A stretch of 43,945 nucleotides of DNA from Lentisphaerae bacterium GWF2_57_35 (GTDB taxonomy: Bacteria > Verrucomicrobiota > Kiritimatiellia > CAIQIC01 > GWF2-57-35), in NCBI GenBank assembly GCA_001804865.1, contig MHBK01000045.1:1-43945 (forward strand). Direction: 5' to 3'. A program made the translations under genes and the position numbers. Of this stretch, positions 16,097 to 24,009 are shown one piece after another (position 1 is the first letter of the stretch; every line of letters begins with the position of its first letter). The notes under the pieces were generated by a model. It ran no database searches. It saw nothing but the letters and a program-made list of their open reading frames with translations, and was not told the DNA's origin.

Positions 16097-16140
16097 AAAT
16101 TTTCCAAGAGAGTCGTCATACAAACGAGTCATCATTCCTT

Positions 16141-16223
16141 ATCCGTGGGACGCTTTGCCATCCGTGGGGCCACTCTTTCAGGAGAAGAAGGAGCCCCACG
16201 GATGGCAAAGCGGTCCCACGGAT
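16141..16223. repeat. inverted pair of a 31-nt repeat
   Basis: The arm 16141-16170 and its complement 16193-16223 match except for one inserted base. The unit itself contains two near-copies of ATCCGTGGGA/ATCCGTGGGG around GCTTTGCC. A hairpin of about 30 bp with a 22-nt loop could form. No gene is present. A third copy in direct orientation is at 16427-16457. Confidence 0.8.
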
Positions 16224-16426
16224 CGTCAAGTCTGAGCCTTAAGGGTCATGCAGCCGCTCCGAAGTGGACCTGAAGGTGGCTCGGCTTCCCCTGCCCGCAA
16301 CGCTTCGCGTTGCGATGCGCAGGCGGGCGAAGACGGGCTCTTCGGCTTTCTGAGGCCGCATTGCGCCCTTCTCCATCAATAGGAGATCAATAGCGATGAA
16401 GGGACGACTCTTCTGAACACTCTTTA

Positions 16427-16457
16427 ATCCGTGGGACCGCTTTGCCATCCGTGGGGC
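16427..16457. repeat. third copy of the 31-nt repeat
   Basis: This copy is identical over 31 bases to the reverse complement of 16193-16223. The first arm at 16141-16170 differs from it by one missing C. Between the copies (16224-16426) the sequence holds a small hairpin (GCAACGCTTCGCGTTGC near 16299) and nothing I recognise as coding. Confidence 0.8.
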
Positions 16458-16588
16458 AATTCTTATCGGGAGGAGTCCCGCCCCGTGCGGCGATCCGGCG
16501 CTGGGCAAGCGGTCGCTCGATCCATAGCGGCCGGAGGGCTTAATGCAAAGAGTGACGTGAAATCCTTTTGAAAAAGACAGGGATCATG

Positions 16589-16666
16589 GGCAACGAATAG
16601 GATAAGCAACAAATGAAAGACGCGGATGGAATGGCTCTTTATTCGTTGCTTATCTTATTCGTTGCC
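16589..16666. repeat. 26-bp inverted repeat
   Basis: Arms 16589-16614 and 16641-16666 are complementary with two mismatches. Each arm holds the word pair GGCAACGAATA and GATAAGCAAC, which itself repeats GCAAC. The 26-nt loop is not coding. It could be a transcript-end structure for the mbh operon, whose last gene ends at 16848 on the minus strand, but it lacks a U-run and lies about 180 bp beyond the stop. Confidence 0.65.
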
Positions 16667-16691
16667 AAATCCGAAAAGATCTCAAAGTTTT

Positions 16692-16757
16692 TGGAGGGTT
16701 CCGCTCTGTCGGAACTCTCTTCTTCCGGTCGCGACGGAGCGCGCCTCTCCAAAACAG
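16692..16757. repeat. two oppositely oriented hairpins of a covarying-stem family
   Basis: The first hairpin (plus orientation) pairs GTTCCG (16698-16703) with CGGAAC (16710-16715) around CTCTGT. The second (minus orientation, about 16727-16750) reads GGCGCGCTCCGTCGCGACC on the minus strand, a GCGCG/CGCG stem around CTCCGT. Both are preceded by the word GGAGRG. The same two hairpins, each inverted, recur at 25361-25438 on the far side of the mbh operon. Confidence 0.75.
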
Positions 16758-16788
16758 AAGTATTCTTGTAGCTATAACCCTTTGCGAC

Positions 16789-16823
16789 GATTTTCCTTGG
16801 CCAGCTCTACATGAAGGAAAATC
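16789..16823 (-). terminator. possible terminator hairpin after the mbh operon
   Basis: GATTTTCCTT (16789-16798) pairs perfectly with AAGGAAAATC (16814-16823) around a 15-nt loop, 25 bp past the stop of the last mbh gene. The stem is AU-rich and is not followed by a clear U-run on the minus strand, so it is a weak candidate. Confidence 0.3.
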
Positions 16824-16847
16824 ACACCCATTCCCGGTCCGCTTCCC

Positions 16848-17249
16848 TTACCCAAGGACGAGCTTATCGGAGTAACGATCGGTATCGGCGATGAGAAATT
16901 CATCGCTAAGGTTCAGGCAATTTTTAGGGCAGACTTCGGTGCACTGCCCGCAATTGATGCATTGGGAAACGAAGATGCGAACTTTTTTGGTCTGGGGAAC
17001 CAATTCAATAGCGCGGGCCGGACAGACCTTGATGCAAAGACTGCAGCCAATGCAGGTGCCGCGGTTATAAACCATTTTGCCGCGCATGTTCGGCGGCACG
17101 GGAACCGGCGGATTCATGGTCGCCTTGCCTTCGCCCACGGCTTTGAGATAGCCGGTAATGGTGGGAGGAAGCTGCGGCGCCGGAAACGGGTTGGTAGCCG
17201 GCTTTTTCAGCAACTGACCCAACAATTCGGGAATCATCGGAAAACTCAT
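16848..17249 (-). CDS. mbhN: membrane-bound hydrogenase iron-sulfur subunit MbhN
   Basis: A 133-aa polyferredoxin of the NuoI/EchF/MbhN family. It carries two [4Fe-4S] motifs: C66, C69, C72, C76 and C97, C100, C103, C107, with sequence TCIGCSLCIKVCP and QCINCGQCTEVCP. It is expected to take electrons from ferredoxin and pass them to the small subunit MbhJ on the cytoplasmic side. A strong ribosome site (GAGGTGAC) precedes the ATG. It is the last gene of the operon, 8 bp after mbhM, which is its position in the archaeal mbh order. Confidence 0.9.
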   Translation of the reverse strand: MSFPMIPELLGQLLKKPATNPFPAPQLPPTITGYLKAVGEGKATMNPPVPVPPNMRGKMVYNRGTCIGCSLCIKVCPARAIELVPQTKKVRIFVSQCINCGQCTEVCPKNCLNLSDEFLIADTDRYSDKLVLG

Positions 17250-17257
17250 ACGTCACC

Positions 17258-18256
17258 TCAACGAATAAAAGAATCGACCATGACCAAAATCAGTCCAACC
17301 AACGAAAGGGCGCCGAGGTACTTCCAGTAAACGTCGACGACCTGCGTAATCCGGAATCGGGCCATGGCGATGCGGATCAGCGAAACGGAGAAAAACATGA
17401 TTACGAAGATCTTCACCAGAAAAAAAGCGCCATCAACCAAGCGCGCCGGCAGGGCGCTCATGGCAAGATAGCTGGAAAGATTGTAGGGGAAAAACAAGGC
17501 CACGACCACGGCGGTCAGTACGATGGCTTTTACGCCCAGCGACAGATAAAACAGGGCCAAATTTCGCCCGGAATATTCCACCAGCAAACCGCCGGCCAAT
17601 TCGGTTTCCGCCTCGGGAGTATCGAACGGAATTTTGCCCAATTCACCGGGCGTAACCAAAATCATCGTCACAAGCAGCAACAAACAGCCGACAAACCCCA
17701 GCGGCCCTACCTGCGACCAAATAGGCGTGGCGGCGACCGTGGCCAACGAGAACGGGTTATCCAAGCCCAACTGCGCATACTTCCACGCAAACGCGATGAT
17801 CGTCGTCGCCAGGGGCAATTCATAGGAAATCATGGTGACCATTTCGCGTTGTGCGCCAATGGTCGCATAGGGCGAGCCTGAGGCCAACCCGCCGACAACC
17901 ATGGCCAAAGCCGGGATCACCAGCAGGTATACGATCAGAATCAAGTCGCCATAGCCACGGAAAATCGGGGCAAAGGAGCCCAACGGGATATAAAGCATGA
18001 TGGAAATGGAGGACGCCAAGGCGACCAAGGGCGCCGCATTGAACAACCAGGGAATCGCATTGGCCGGAACAATGTTCTGCTTGGTCATCAGCTTGGCCAT
18101 GTCGATGAAGGGCTGGCGAAGCGGAGGCCCGATACGAGCTTGCATGCGGGCAACCAGCACCCGATCGATGCCCATATAAAACAGCCCGGCAACGATTCCG
18201 AAAAGAGCCATCGCTCCCGTGCCGACCACCACCATGATCAAATTGCCGATGTTCAT
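17258..18256 (-). CDS. mbhM: membrane-bound hydrogenase membrane anchor MbhM (NuoH-like)
   Basis: A 332-aa integral membrane protein with about eight hydrophobic segments, homologous to NuoH of complex I and EchB. Conserved landmarks include ARMQARIGPP near residue 40, SYELPL and the loop GKIPFDTPEAETELAGGLLVEYSG (residues about 207-230), which carries the acidic residues of the quinone-cavity loop in complex I. It anchors the hydrogenase arm to the antiporter arm and is thought to transmit the redox-driven movement. A gap of 127 bp holding hairpins separates it from mbhL, unusual in an otherwise tight operon. Confidence 0.93.
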   Translation of the reverse strand: MNIGNLIMVVVGTGAMALFGIVAGLFYMGIDRVLVARMQARIGPPLRQPFIDMAKLMTKQNIVPANAIPWLFNAAPLVALASSISIMLYIPLGSFAPIFRGYGDLILIVYLLVIPALAMVVGGLASGSPYATIGAQREMVTMISYELPLATTIIAFAWKYAQLGLDNPFSLATVAATPIWSQVGPLGFVGCLLLLVTMILVTPGELGKIPFDTPEAETELAGGLLVEYSGRNLALFYLSLGVKAIVLTAVVVALFFPYNLSSYLAMSALPARLVDGAFFLVKIFVIMFFSVSLIRIAMARFRITQVVDVYWKYLGALSLVGLILVMVDSFIR

Positions 18257-18297
18257 AAGTCGTTTCCTAAATCAGATCCCACCTTTGTCTTAGGTAG

Positions 18298-18369
18298 GGC
18301 GGCCACTCCGCTGGCCGCCTCTTCAAGGCGCGAGTGCCCGCCTGCAACGCTATGCGCAGCATTGCGGGC
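18298..18369. repeat. hairpins in the mbhL-mbhM gap
   Basis: GGCGGCCA (18298-18305) pairs with TGGCCGCC (18312-18319) around CTCCGC, which is the loop word of the covarying hairpin family. A second structure pairs GCCCGC (18336-18341) with GCGGGC (18364-18369). Being inside the operon they would be transcribed between the large-subunit and anchor messages and could shield mRNA ends or reduce read-through, but insertion of a dispersed repeat explains them equally well. Confidence 0.7.
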
Positions 18370-18383
18370 AGGGAGTCGCGTCC

Positions 18384-19622
18384 CTATCCCAGTTGCAACT
18401 GCCGGGTTTTCTCCACGGACAGACGATGCAGCTCTTCCTTGGTCCACACTTGCGCGCCTTGATCCCCCACAATGGTCACGCGATCCGTGCAGGAAATGCA
18501 GGGATCGATTGAAGCAACAATGATGGGGATGTCGGCTACTTGTTCGCCTTCCAGCATGGGGACCCACGACATGTAATTGCTGTAAGACGAAGCCTTGACC
18601 TTCCACGCCACAGGACTTTCCTGCTTGCCCATACGGACGTAATGCATCACTTCGCCGCGCGGCGCTTCGTGCCGACCCACCGCTTCGCCTTCGGCTTTCT
18701 TCAGTTGCGCGAGCAATAAAGCCATCTTCGGCACGGCCAGTATAGGCCCGTCGGGCATTTGCGCCAGGCACTGGCGGATAATGCCGATCGATTGCTTCAC
18801 TTCTAGTAAACGAACAATAATCCGGTCGTATACGTCGCCGCGGATCTCGCCTGTAAGCTGATCGGGCGTAACGGGCTGAAGTTCAAGATCGGCATAAGCC
18901 GCATAGGGATGGTCCACCCGAACATCCTTGCGTACGCCGGACGCACGAGCCGTGGGCCCGACGGGACAAAGTTTCAAGGCCTCTTCCGGCGTCAGCACGC
19001 CACAGTCGCGGCAACGCATCTGGATGGTCGTGTCGTCCAGGAAAATGGACGCGAGCTTTCCGTAGACGCCTTCGAAAAATTTGAGCGATTCCTCGATCTT
19101 GGGAACCATGTCCGGGGTAATGTCGCGCCGCACGCCGCCAATTTGGATGATCGCGTAATGCACGCGATTGCCGGTCAGATATTCCAGCAGGTCCATGACG
19201 TTTTCACGCACGCGCCACGCCAGGTAAAATGCAGAATCGAAGCCCAACTCATGGGCGGCCACGCCAGCCCAGAGCAAGTGAGAATGAATGCGTTCGAGCT
19301 CGCCGACGATCGTCCGAATGTAATGAGCCCGGTTCGACACCTGAATCTGGGCGACTTGCTCAATGGCGCGGCAAAACGAGAGGGAATGAGTAATGCCGCA
19401 AATCCCACAGATGCGTTCGGCCAGATAGACGATCTGCACACAGTTGCGCCGCAGCCCCATCCATTCGATGCCGCGATGCGCCTTGCCGGGAGCGAAATCC
19501 GCTTTGCGGATCCGTTCGCCTTCAAGTTCGAAGGTGAACATGACCGGCTCTTTGAGGGCCGGATGCGCCGGACCAATCTGAGTCGTGTACGGCGCGGTTT
19601 TTTTGATTTCCAACGTCTTCAT
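18384..19622 (-). CDS. mbhL: group 4 [NiFe] hydrogenase large subunit MbhL
   Basis: A 412-aa catalytic subunit of the NuoD/EchE/MbhL family. The ATG at 19622 is chosen for its AGGA site. All four nickel-binding cysteines are present: RICGICGITH (C72, C75) and DPCISCTDR (C375, C378). This separates it from NuoD of complex I, which lacks them. The conserved RGIEW before the first motif is also typical. A C-terminal tail of about 31 residues follows DPCxxCxxR and would normally be removed by a maturation protease after metal insertion. No hyp genes or protease are in the window, so they must lie elsewhere. The reaction is proton reduction with electrons from ferredoxin. Confidence 0.94.
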   Translation of the reverse strand: MKTLEIKKTAPYTTQIGPAHPALKEPVMFTFELEGERIRKADFAPGKAHRGIEWMGLRRNCVQIVYLAERICGICGITHSLSFCRAIEQVAQIQVSNRAHYIRTIVGELERIHSHLLWAGVAAHELGFDSAFYLAWRVRENVMDLLEYLTGNRVHYAIIQIGGVRRDITPDMVPKIEESLKFFEGVYGKLASIFLDDTTIQMRCRDCGVLTPEEALKLCPVGPTARASGVRKDVRVDHPYAAYADLELQPVTPDQLTGEIRGDVYDRIIVRLLEVKQSIGIIRQCLAQMPDGPILAVPKMALLLAQLKKAEGEAVGRHEAPRGEVMHYVRMGKQESPVAWKVKASSYSNYMSWVPMLEGEQVADIPIIVASIDPCISCTDRVTIVGDQGAQVWTKEELHRLSVEKTRQLQLG

Positions 19623-19685
19623 AAAATTTCCTGCCTGCCATTTCAAACGCGAAGGAATCGCGCTTATCTTTTCCCCGCCGTGGAT

Positions 19686-19735
19686 AGGTCGGCCACTCCG
19701 CGGGACGCTGCGCTCAGGGAGTCGCGTCCACCTAT
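19686..19735. repeat. degenerate hairpin repeat in the mbhK-mbhL gap
   Basis: The 109-bp gap between mbhK and mbhL contains TAGGTCGGCCACTCCGC, close to the mbhL-mbhM copy (TAGGGCGGCCACTCCGC), followed by CAGGGAGTCGCGTCC, which is also found at 18370-18384. Both gaps therefore carry the same two repeat words in the same order. Confidence 0.65.
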
Positions 19736-20316
19736 TCCTTCTTCTCTTCTTCCGTAGCGCCGGCGCCCTCTGGCGGCTTCAAGTTCTCGCGACCGGTCGT
19801 CCAAAGTTCCTTGACCATGTCGGACGGGATGCCCGTGGCGTCTTTGCGCCAAGGATAAACGCCTTCCGGAAAATCGTCGGGAAGGAACATACGCCGGCCA
19901 TCGGGAATATTCTCCACGCGAATGCCCATCATTTCCTGTTTTTCACGTTCGCTGACCAAAGCTCCGGGAATCAGATCCGTGATGGTCGGAATGGACAAAT
20001 CGGTCTTGGGCAGCGACACAGCCAACGTTACCATGATTTCACTATGCGGGACGCCGTAATACACGAATAAATGATACAATAATTCCACCTCTTCGCCCAG
20101 GTCCGTGCAGGAAATCACGCCCAAATGAGGGAAATGGATTTCAATCAGCCGCTTAAGAGCCGGGCGAAGCGCCTTGCGGTCGAGGCGAATCCAGACTTGG
20201 CGACTTTTGTTGCCTTTGACGCCTTCTGCCCACTCCGTGCAGCGGGCTTCCTTGAACGCATCGCCGGCGGCTTCCTTCAATACGTCGACTATTTCCTGGG
20301 GCGCCAGCATCTTCAT
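19732..20316 (-). CDS. mbhK: membrane-bound hydrogenase subunit MbhK (NuoC-like)
   Basis: A 194-aa protein of the 30-kDa NuoC/EchD/MbhK family. It keeps the family signature SEREKQEMMGIRVENIPDGRRMFLPDDFPEGVYPWRKD in the second half (residues about 130-170), the equivalent of ERExxDxxGIxFxGHPDxRRILxPDD in complex I. It binds the large subunit and has no cofactor. The ATG at 20316 has GGAGA upstream and overlaps the mbhJ stop by 4 bp. The acidic, glutamate-rich end is probably disordered. Confidence 0.9.
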   Translation of the reverse strand: MKMLAPQEIVDVLKEAAGDAFKEARCTEWAEGVKGNKSRQVWIRLDRKALRPALKRLIEIHFPHLGVISCTDLGEEVELLYHLFVYYGVPHSEIMVTLAVSLPKTDLSIPTITDLIPGALVSEREKQEMMGIRVENIPDGRRMFLPDDFPEGVYPWRKDATGIPSDMVKELWTTGRENLKPPEGAGATEEEKKE

Positions 20317-20744
20317 GAAACTTTCTCCGCTTGCTCCAACTTGGCCAGCGCTGTAACGACGCCGTGAATGATGGCCTCCGGGCGCGGAGGACAGCCGGGA
20401 ACATACACATCCACCGGAATGATTTGATCGACCGGACCCGCCAGGTTGTACGAATCGTAAAAAGTGCCGCCGGAAATTCCGCATACGCCCACGCACACCA
20501 CGATCTTGGGATCCGGCATCTGTTCATACACGAGTTTCAGCCGGGGCGCCATCTTGCGGGTCACGGGGCCCGTGATCAGCAATAAATCCGCATGTCGCGG
20601 CGAGCCGACGAGCTTGAGCCCGAACCGCTCGACATCATAGCGCGGCGTCACGGCCGCGACCATCTCGATTTCACAGCCGTTGCACGATCCCGAATTAAAC
20701 AGGAACGTCCACAGCGATTTGCCTAATGTTTGCGAAAGCCTCAT
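20313..20744 (-). CDS. mbhJ: [NiFe] hydrogenase small subunit MbhJ (NuoB-like)
   Basis: A 143-aa small subunit carrying the proximal [4Fe-4S] cluster next to the nickel site. Ligand cysteines are visible at C21 and C24 (SGSCNGCEIE), C88 (VCGISGG) and C118 (VPGCPPRPE). It belongs to the NuoB/EchC/MbhJ family and is short, as usual for group 4 enzymes, without the signal peptide of periplasmic hydrogenases. The ATG at 20744 is taken because it overlaps the end of mbhI by 4 bp and has GGTGAT just upstream. Confidence 0.93.
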   Translation of the reverse strand: MRLSQTLGKSLWTFLFNSGSCNGCEIEMVAAVTPRYDVERFGLKLVGSPRHADLLLITGPVTRKMAPRLKLVYEQMPDPKIVVCVGVCGISGGTFYDSYNLAGPVDQIIPVDVYVPGCPPRPEAIIHGVVTALAKLEQAEKVS

Positions 20745-21085
20745 ATCACCAGTCCTATAACAAGCACGGCGGCCAGAACTCCGAGGAACCAGACCAGATA
20801 ATCCCCCAGCATGCCGGTGTGCAGGGGAACCAGCCGCTCGTAGTAGGCCTTCATCGATTCGAGGAAGCCCCAATAAAGATTCGAAGCCGGAATATGGCCA
20901 CCGCCGTGGGCCGGCTCCTCGTTACCGGAGATAAACGGCTTGGTCTGGGCGGAATTCTTACGATAGTCCTTGCGGCCCAAGGCCCGAATGGCCAGCGCCA
21001 CGACCAGCGCAATAAGCAAAGCCGCCAGCCAAAGCGCCGGATTCCACGAGCCGAAACCGGTATGCATTGTCCAGGCCACATCCAT
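20741..21085 (-). CDS. mbhI: membrane-bound hydrogenase subunit MbhI
   Basis: A 114-aa membrane protein with one helix near residues 15-38 and another at about 92-113, joined by a polar middle. The C-terminal part (SMKAYYERLVPLHTGMLGDYLVWFLG) has the form of archaeal MbhI, which links the antiporter module to the hydrogenase module. A strong AGGAGGTC lies 6 nt before the ATG. Sequence conservation of this subunit is low, so the name rests largely on position between mbhH and mbhJ. Confidence 0.8.
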   Translation of the reverse strand: MDVAWTMHTGFGSWNPALWLAALLIALVVALAIRALGRKDYRKNSAQTKPFISGNEEPAHGGGHIPASNLYWGFLESMKAYYERLVPLHTGMLGDYLVWFLGVLAAVLVIGLVI

Positions 21086-21086
21086 G

Positions 21087-22667
21087 TCAATGACCTCCTA
21101 AAATCGCCGAGATATAAGCGCCGCGATCCACGAGGGCAGTCACGGCCGGAGTAATCATGCCATCGATGAACGTCTGGGGGAATAACCCGAAGAGCATGAC
21201 CACGACGGCCAGCAGCGCCATCCCGAAGATCATGGCAGCCGGCACTTCGCGGGCGGCGGCAAACTCTTCGCGGCGGGGTCCCATGAAGATCGAATGAAAC
21301 ACCTTCACGAAAGACGCCAGCGTCAGGATGCTGACGACCATCGCGACGATCGACAGGAACGGGCTGAAGCGGAAGACGGATTCGTAAATCATCAATTTCG
21401 AGGCAAACCCGTTGAACGGCGGAATGCCGGCAATCGCCAGCGCGCCAATCATGAAGAAGACCATCGTCCAAGGCATCGTGTGGCCCAGGCCGCCCAGCTT
21501 GTTCAGGTTGCGCGTGCCGGTGCGGTAAAATATGGCGCCGGCGGTCAGGAACAAGAGGCCCTTGTACATGGCATGATTGATGATGTGGAAGATGCCGCCA
21601 GCCATCGCCGTGAGGCCGTATGCATTAAGCGCGGAGCGATTGCCGAGCACGGCGAGACCCACCCCCACCCCCAACAGCATGTAGCCGGTTTGCGAAACCG
21701 CGTGATAGGCCATCAGCCGCTTTACGTCTTTTTGCGGAATCGCCATCGTCACGCCGACGAACATCGAGAGGACGCCGAGGATGATGACGAACCATCCGAA
21801 GGTCGCGTAGTTGAATTGGACCAAATGTCCATACAGCGAGAAGAGCACACGGAACAAGCCGTAGAGGCTCGCCTGGCTGGAAACGACCAGCAGCGCGGTG
21901 ATGGACGACGGCGCCGTCGCGTACGTATCCGGGGTCCAGAAGTGCATTGGCACGGCGCCGCACTTCATCGCCAGGGGCACGATCAGCAGCGCCAGCGCGA
22001 TTTTATCGAGCGTGGTAAATTGCAGGCGCGAGGCCAGGGTCGCAAGGTTCAAGGCATTGTACTGGGCGAACAACAGGCCGATGGCGATCAACACGCACAG
22101 CGCGCCGAGCGTGCTGAGCAGGGCGTATTTGAGGCCGGCCTCGACCGCCACGCCCTTGTCCACCCGGTAGGCCACCAAGGCGGCGCCAGCCAGCGAACTG
22201 ATTTCGAGGAACACAAAGAAATTGAACAAGTCGCCCGTGGCAACCATGCCCATGATGCCGACCACGAGCAGAAACAAGAGGGCGTAAAAGCCGTCCTGGC
22301 CCGAGCATTCAGATTCGCTGACGAGCGAATACATCGTGATGGCAAAGGCGGAAATGGACGCAATGACGATCATCAACGCGCTGAACGCATCCACCTCGAA
22401 GATGATGCGGATGGGAATGCCGCCCGAATCCATGGGAAGCACCTGCCCGACGGCGGCCGCACCGAACACATAGAGCACGGTTCCGGTCGTAAAAACCTTC
22501 CAGGCCAGCGCCAAGCCGATGGCCGACGTGGCGGAGATTCCCAGCGCCACCCAGAGCATGCGAAGCGTCCGATTCACGCCCCCGATCAGCGGAGTGAGAA
22601 AGGCCGTCAGCAAAGGCACTGCAATCAGCAACGCCGGCAAATGTTGAGCTATGGAGGAAATGGTCAT
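21087..22667 (-). CDS. mbhH: antiporter-like proton channel subunit MbhH (MrpD/NuoN-like)
   Basis: A 526-aa protein with about 14 membrane helices, homologous to MrpD/MnhD and to NuoL/M/N. It has the classic helix 7-8 region MKCGAVPMHFWTPDTYATAPSSITALL and the lysine-containing VKRLMAYHAVSQTGYMLLG, residues of the half-channel. It should move protons, possibly exchanged for sodium by the other Mrp subunits. The start overlaps mbhG by 4 bp (ATGA). The C-terminus comes within 1 bp of mbhI. Confidence 0.94.
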   Translation of the reverse strand: MTISSIAQHLPALLIAVPLLTAFLTPLIGGVNRTLRMLWVALGISATSAIGLALAWKVFTTGTVLYVFGAAAVGQVLPMDSGGIPIRIIFEVDAFSALMIVIASISAFAITMYSLVSESECSGQDGFYALLFLLVVGIMGMVATGDLFNFFVFLEISSLAGAALVAYRVDKGVAVEAGLKYALLSTLGALCVLIAIGLLFAQYNALNLATLASRLQFTTLDKIALALLIVPLAMKCGAVPMHFWTPDTYATAPSSITALLVVSSQASLYGLFRVLFSLYGHLVQFNYATFGWFVIILGVLSMFVGVTMAIPQKDVKRLMAYHAVSQTGYMLLGVGVGLAVLGNRSALNAYGLTAMAGGIFHIINHAMYKGLLFLTAGAIFYRTGTRNLNKLGGLGHTMPWTMVFFMIGALAIAGIPPFNGFASKLMIYESVFRFSPFLSIVAMVVSILTLASFVKVFHSIFMGPRREEFAAAREVPAAMIFGMALLAVVVMLFGLFPQTFIDGMITPAVTALVDRGAYISAILGGH

Positions 22668-23020
22668 CCCTTTAATTTCCTGATCTTGCGCACATCTACG
22701 GTGCCGTATTTCTTATAGATGATCATGGCAAACGAGAGCATCATGGCGCTGGTTGCCACACCGATAACGATCGAAGTCAGCGTCAGGGCCTGCACGGTCG
22801 GCAGGACCATGTGGGTCGACGGCGCGTTCGTAAAAATCGGGGCGATCCCGCCTTCCCGGTAACCCGTGGCGACCAGAAACAAATTCACCGCCGATTCCAG
22901 AATGGTCACGCCCATCAGGATCTTGACGATATTGCGTTTGAACACCATCGCTGAAAGCCCCATCATGGCGATCAGCACCACGGCGATCAGCGGGAAGTTG
23001 ATAAGAATTTTGCTGAGCAT
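22664..23020 (-). CDS. mbhG: MbhG, MrpC/NuoK-like subunit
   Basis: A 118-aa protein with three membrane helices, homologous to MrpC/MnhC and NuoK. Helix 2 carries the family glutamate in GVTILESAVNLFLVATGY. GGAGAAGGA precedes the ATG. It is part of the ion-moving module and overlaps mbhH. Confidence 0.92.
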   Translation of the reverse strand: MLSKILINFPLIAVVLIAMMGLSAMVFKRNIVKILMGVTILESAVNLFLVATGYREGGIAPIFTNAPSTHMVLPTVQALTLTSIVIGVATSAMMLSFAMIIYKKYGTVDVRKIRKLKG

Positions 23021-23485
23021 CTATTCCTTCTCCTTCACGCCGGAAATCATGTAGAGCAAAATGATCGAGAGACCGCCGAGCACTTCGATACCCACGGCGA
23101 TGTTCATCAACGGCAGCAGTCCTGCCGTATTCAAATCGCCGGGATTGGGTCCCCAGGCCACCGGTTGTCCAAAGATCGACCCGGCCTGCGCCAGCCAATT
23201 GGCAAAAAACGGATGCCCCAAAAACAACCCGCTCAAGCCGGCCGCCAGGAACATGAACAGCCCGATCGATTCGCACAGCTTCAAGGCATTTTTGCGGATG
23301 CGCTGGGAGATGTCTTCATAGGCGCGAGCCACGATCAACAACGCCGCCCCGGTGGCGATCACCGCCCCGCCCTGAAACCCTCCGCCCGGCGTCAAATGCC
23401 CATGCGCCACCACATAAAACCCGAAGATCAGGCAGAACGGATAGAAAATGTCGGCCGTCGAGCGGACGATTTTAGTCATTTTCAT
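23021..23485 (-). CDS. mbhF: MbhF, MrpB-like subunit
   Basis: A 154-aa protein of the MnhB family with four membrane segments. The signature [21 protein letters not shown] spans residues about 28-50. It overlaps the end of mbhE by 14 bp and abuts mbhG. In the archaeal complex this subunit belongs to the sodium-translocation part. Confidence 0.92.
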   Translation of the reverse strand: MKMTKIVRSTADIFYPFCLIFGFYVVAHGHLTPGGGFQGGAVIATGAALLIVARAYEDISQRIRKNALKLCESIGLFMFLAAGLSGLFLGHPFFANWLAQAGSIFGQPVAWGPNPGDLNTAGLLPLMNIAVGIEVLGGLSIILLYMISGVKEKE

Positions 23486-23756
23486 ATTCTTCTCCCTTCC
23501 GGAGCTTCCGGAACATGATCCCTACGCCCAATACGGCGGTAAACAGCACCGTCGCCTCGCCCAACGTATCGAAACCGCGGTAATCGAAGACCACCGTAGT
23601 GACGATGTTGTTGGCGCCGCACTGCTCTTGGCCGTGGCGGATGAAATAGTCGTCCATGTCGGTCACCGCAGGATTTCCGAAGGACAAGTCGGATGCCAGA
23701 TAAATGAACCCGCCCAGGAGAATCAACAAAATCGCGCTGATAAAGGCCGTTCGCAT
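23472..23756 (-). CDS. mbhE: MbhE, membrane-bound hydrogenase subunit
   Basis: A 94-aa protein with two membrane helices (residues about 4-22 and 63-82) and the motif [20 protein letters not shown]. This motif corresponds to the C-terminal end of MrpA, from which MbhD and MbhE are derived. GGAG is placed 9 nt upstream of the ATG. Confidence 0.88.
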   Translation of the reverse strand: MRTAFISAILLILLGGFIYLASDLSFGNPAVTDMDDYFIRHGQEQCGANNIVTTVVFDYRGFDTLGEATVLFTAVLGVGIMFRKLRKGEEYEND

Positions 23757-23757
23757 G

Positions 23758-24009
23758 CTATTCGTTCTCCTCGAAGCGCTTGGTGCCGCGGATGGCGATG
23801 ATGAAAATGGCGGTGGTCAATCCGGCGCCGATCCCGGCTTCCGCAATGGCGACATCGGGCGCTTGCAGGAGATAGAATTCGATCGACAGCAGCAAGCTGA
23901 AGGCCGCCAGTGCAATGGCCGCAGAGAGCAAGTCCTTGAAATAGACCGCCAACCCCGCGCTGACGATCAAACCGAGCAAAATCAGGATATGAATAGCCAA
24001 AAGGATCAT
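23758..24009 (-). CDS. mbhD: MbhD, DUF4040-type subunit
   Basis: An 83-aa protein with three hydrophobic segments and the signature [21 protein letters not shown], typical of the MrpA-derived DUF4040 subunit. The acidic residues of AEAGIG lie in the membrane and are candidates for ion binding. The start overlaps mbhC by 4 bp and has GGAGAC upstream. Confidence 0.9.
   Translation of the reverse strand: MILLAIHILILLGLIVSAGLAVYFKDLLSAAIALAAFSLLLSIEFYLLQAPDVAIAEAGIGAGLTTAIFIIAIRGTKRFEENE

Noticed and set aside
15801..16097. Minus-strand frame of 98 aa beginning with CIRDR
   Set aside because: The start comes from the Tn5/Nextera adapter sequence, a known source of false proteins.
16141..16457. 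CRISPR array
   Set aside because: Only three copies, one inverted, with uneven spacing and no cas genes.
18384..19622. Complex I subunit NuoD
   Set aside because: Both nickel-ligand CxxC pairs are present and the neighbours follow the mbh order, so a hydrogenase is the better call.
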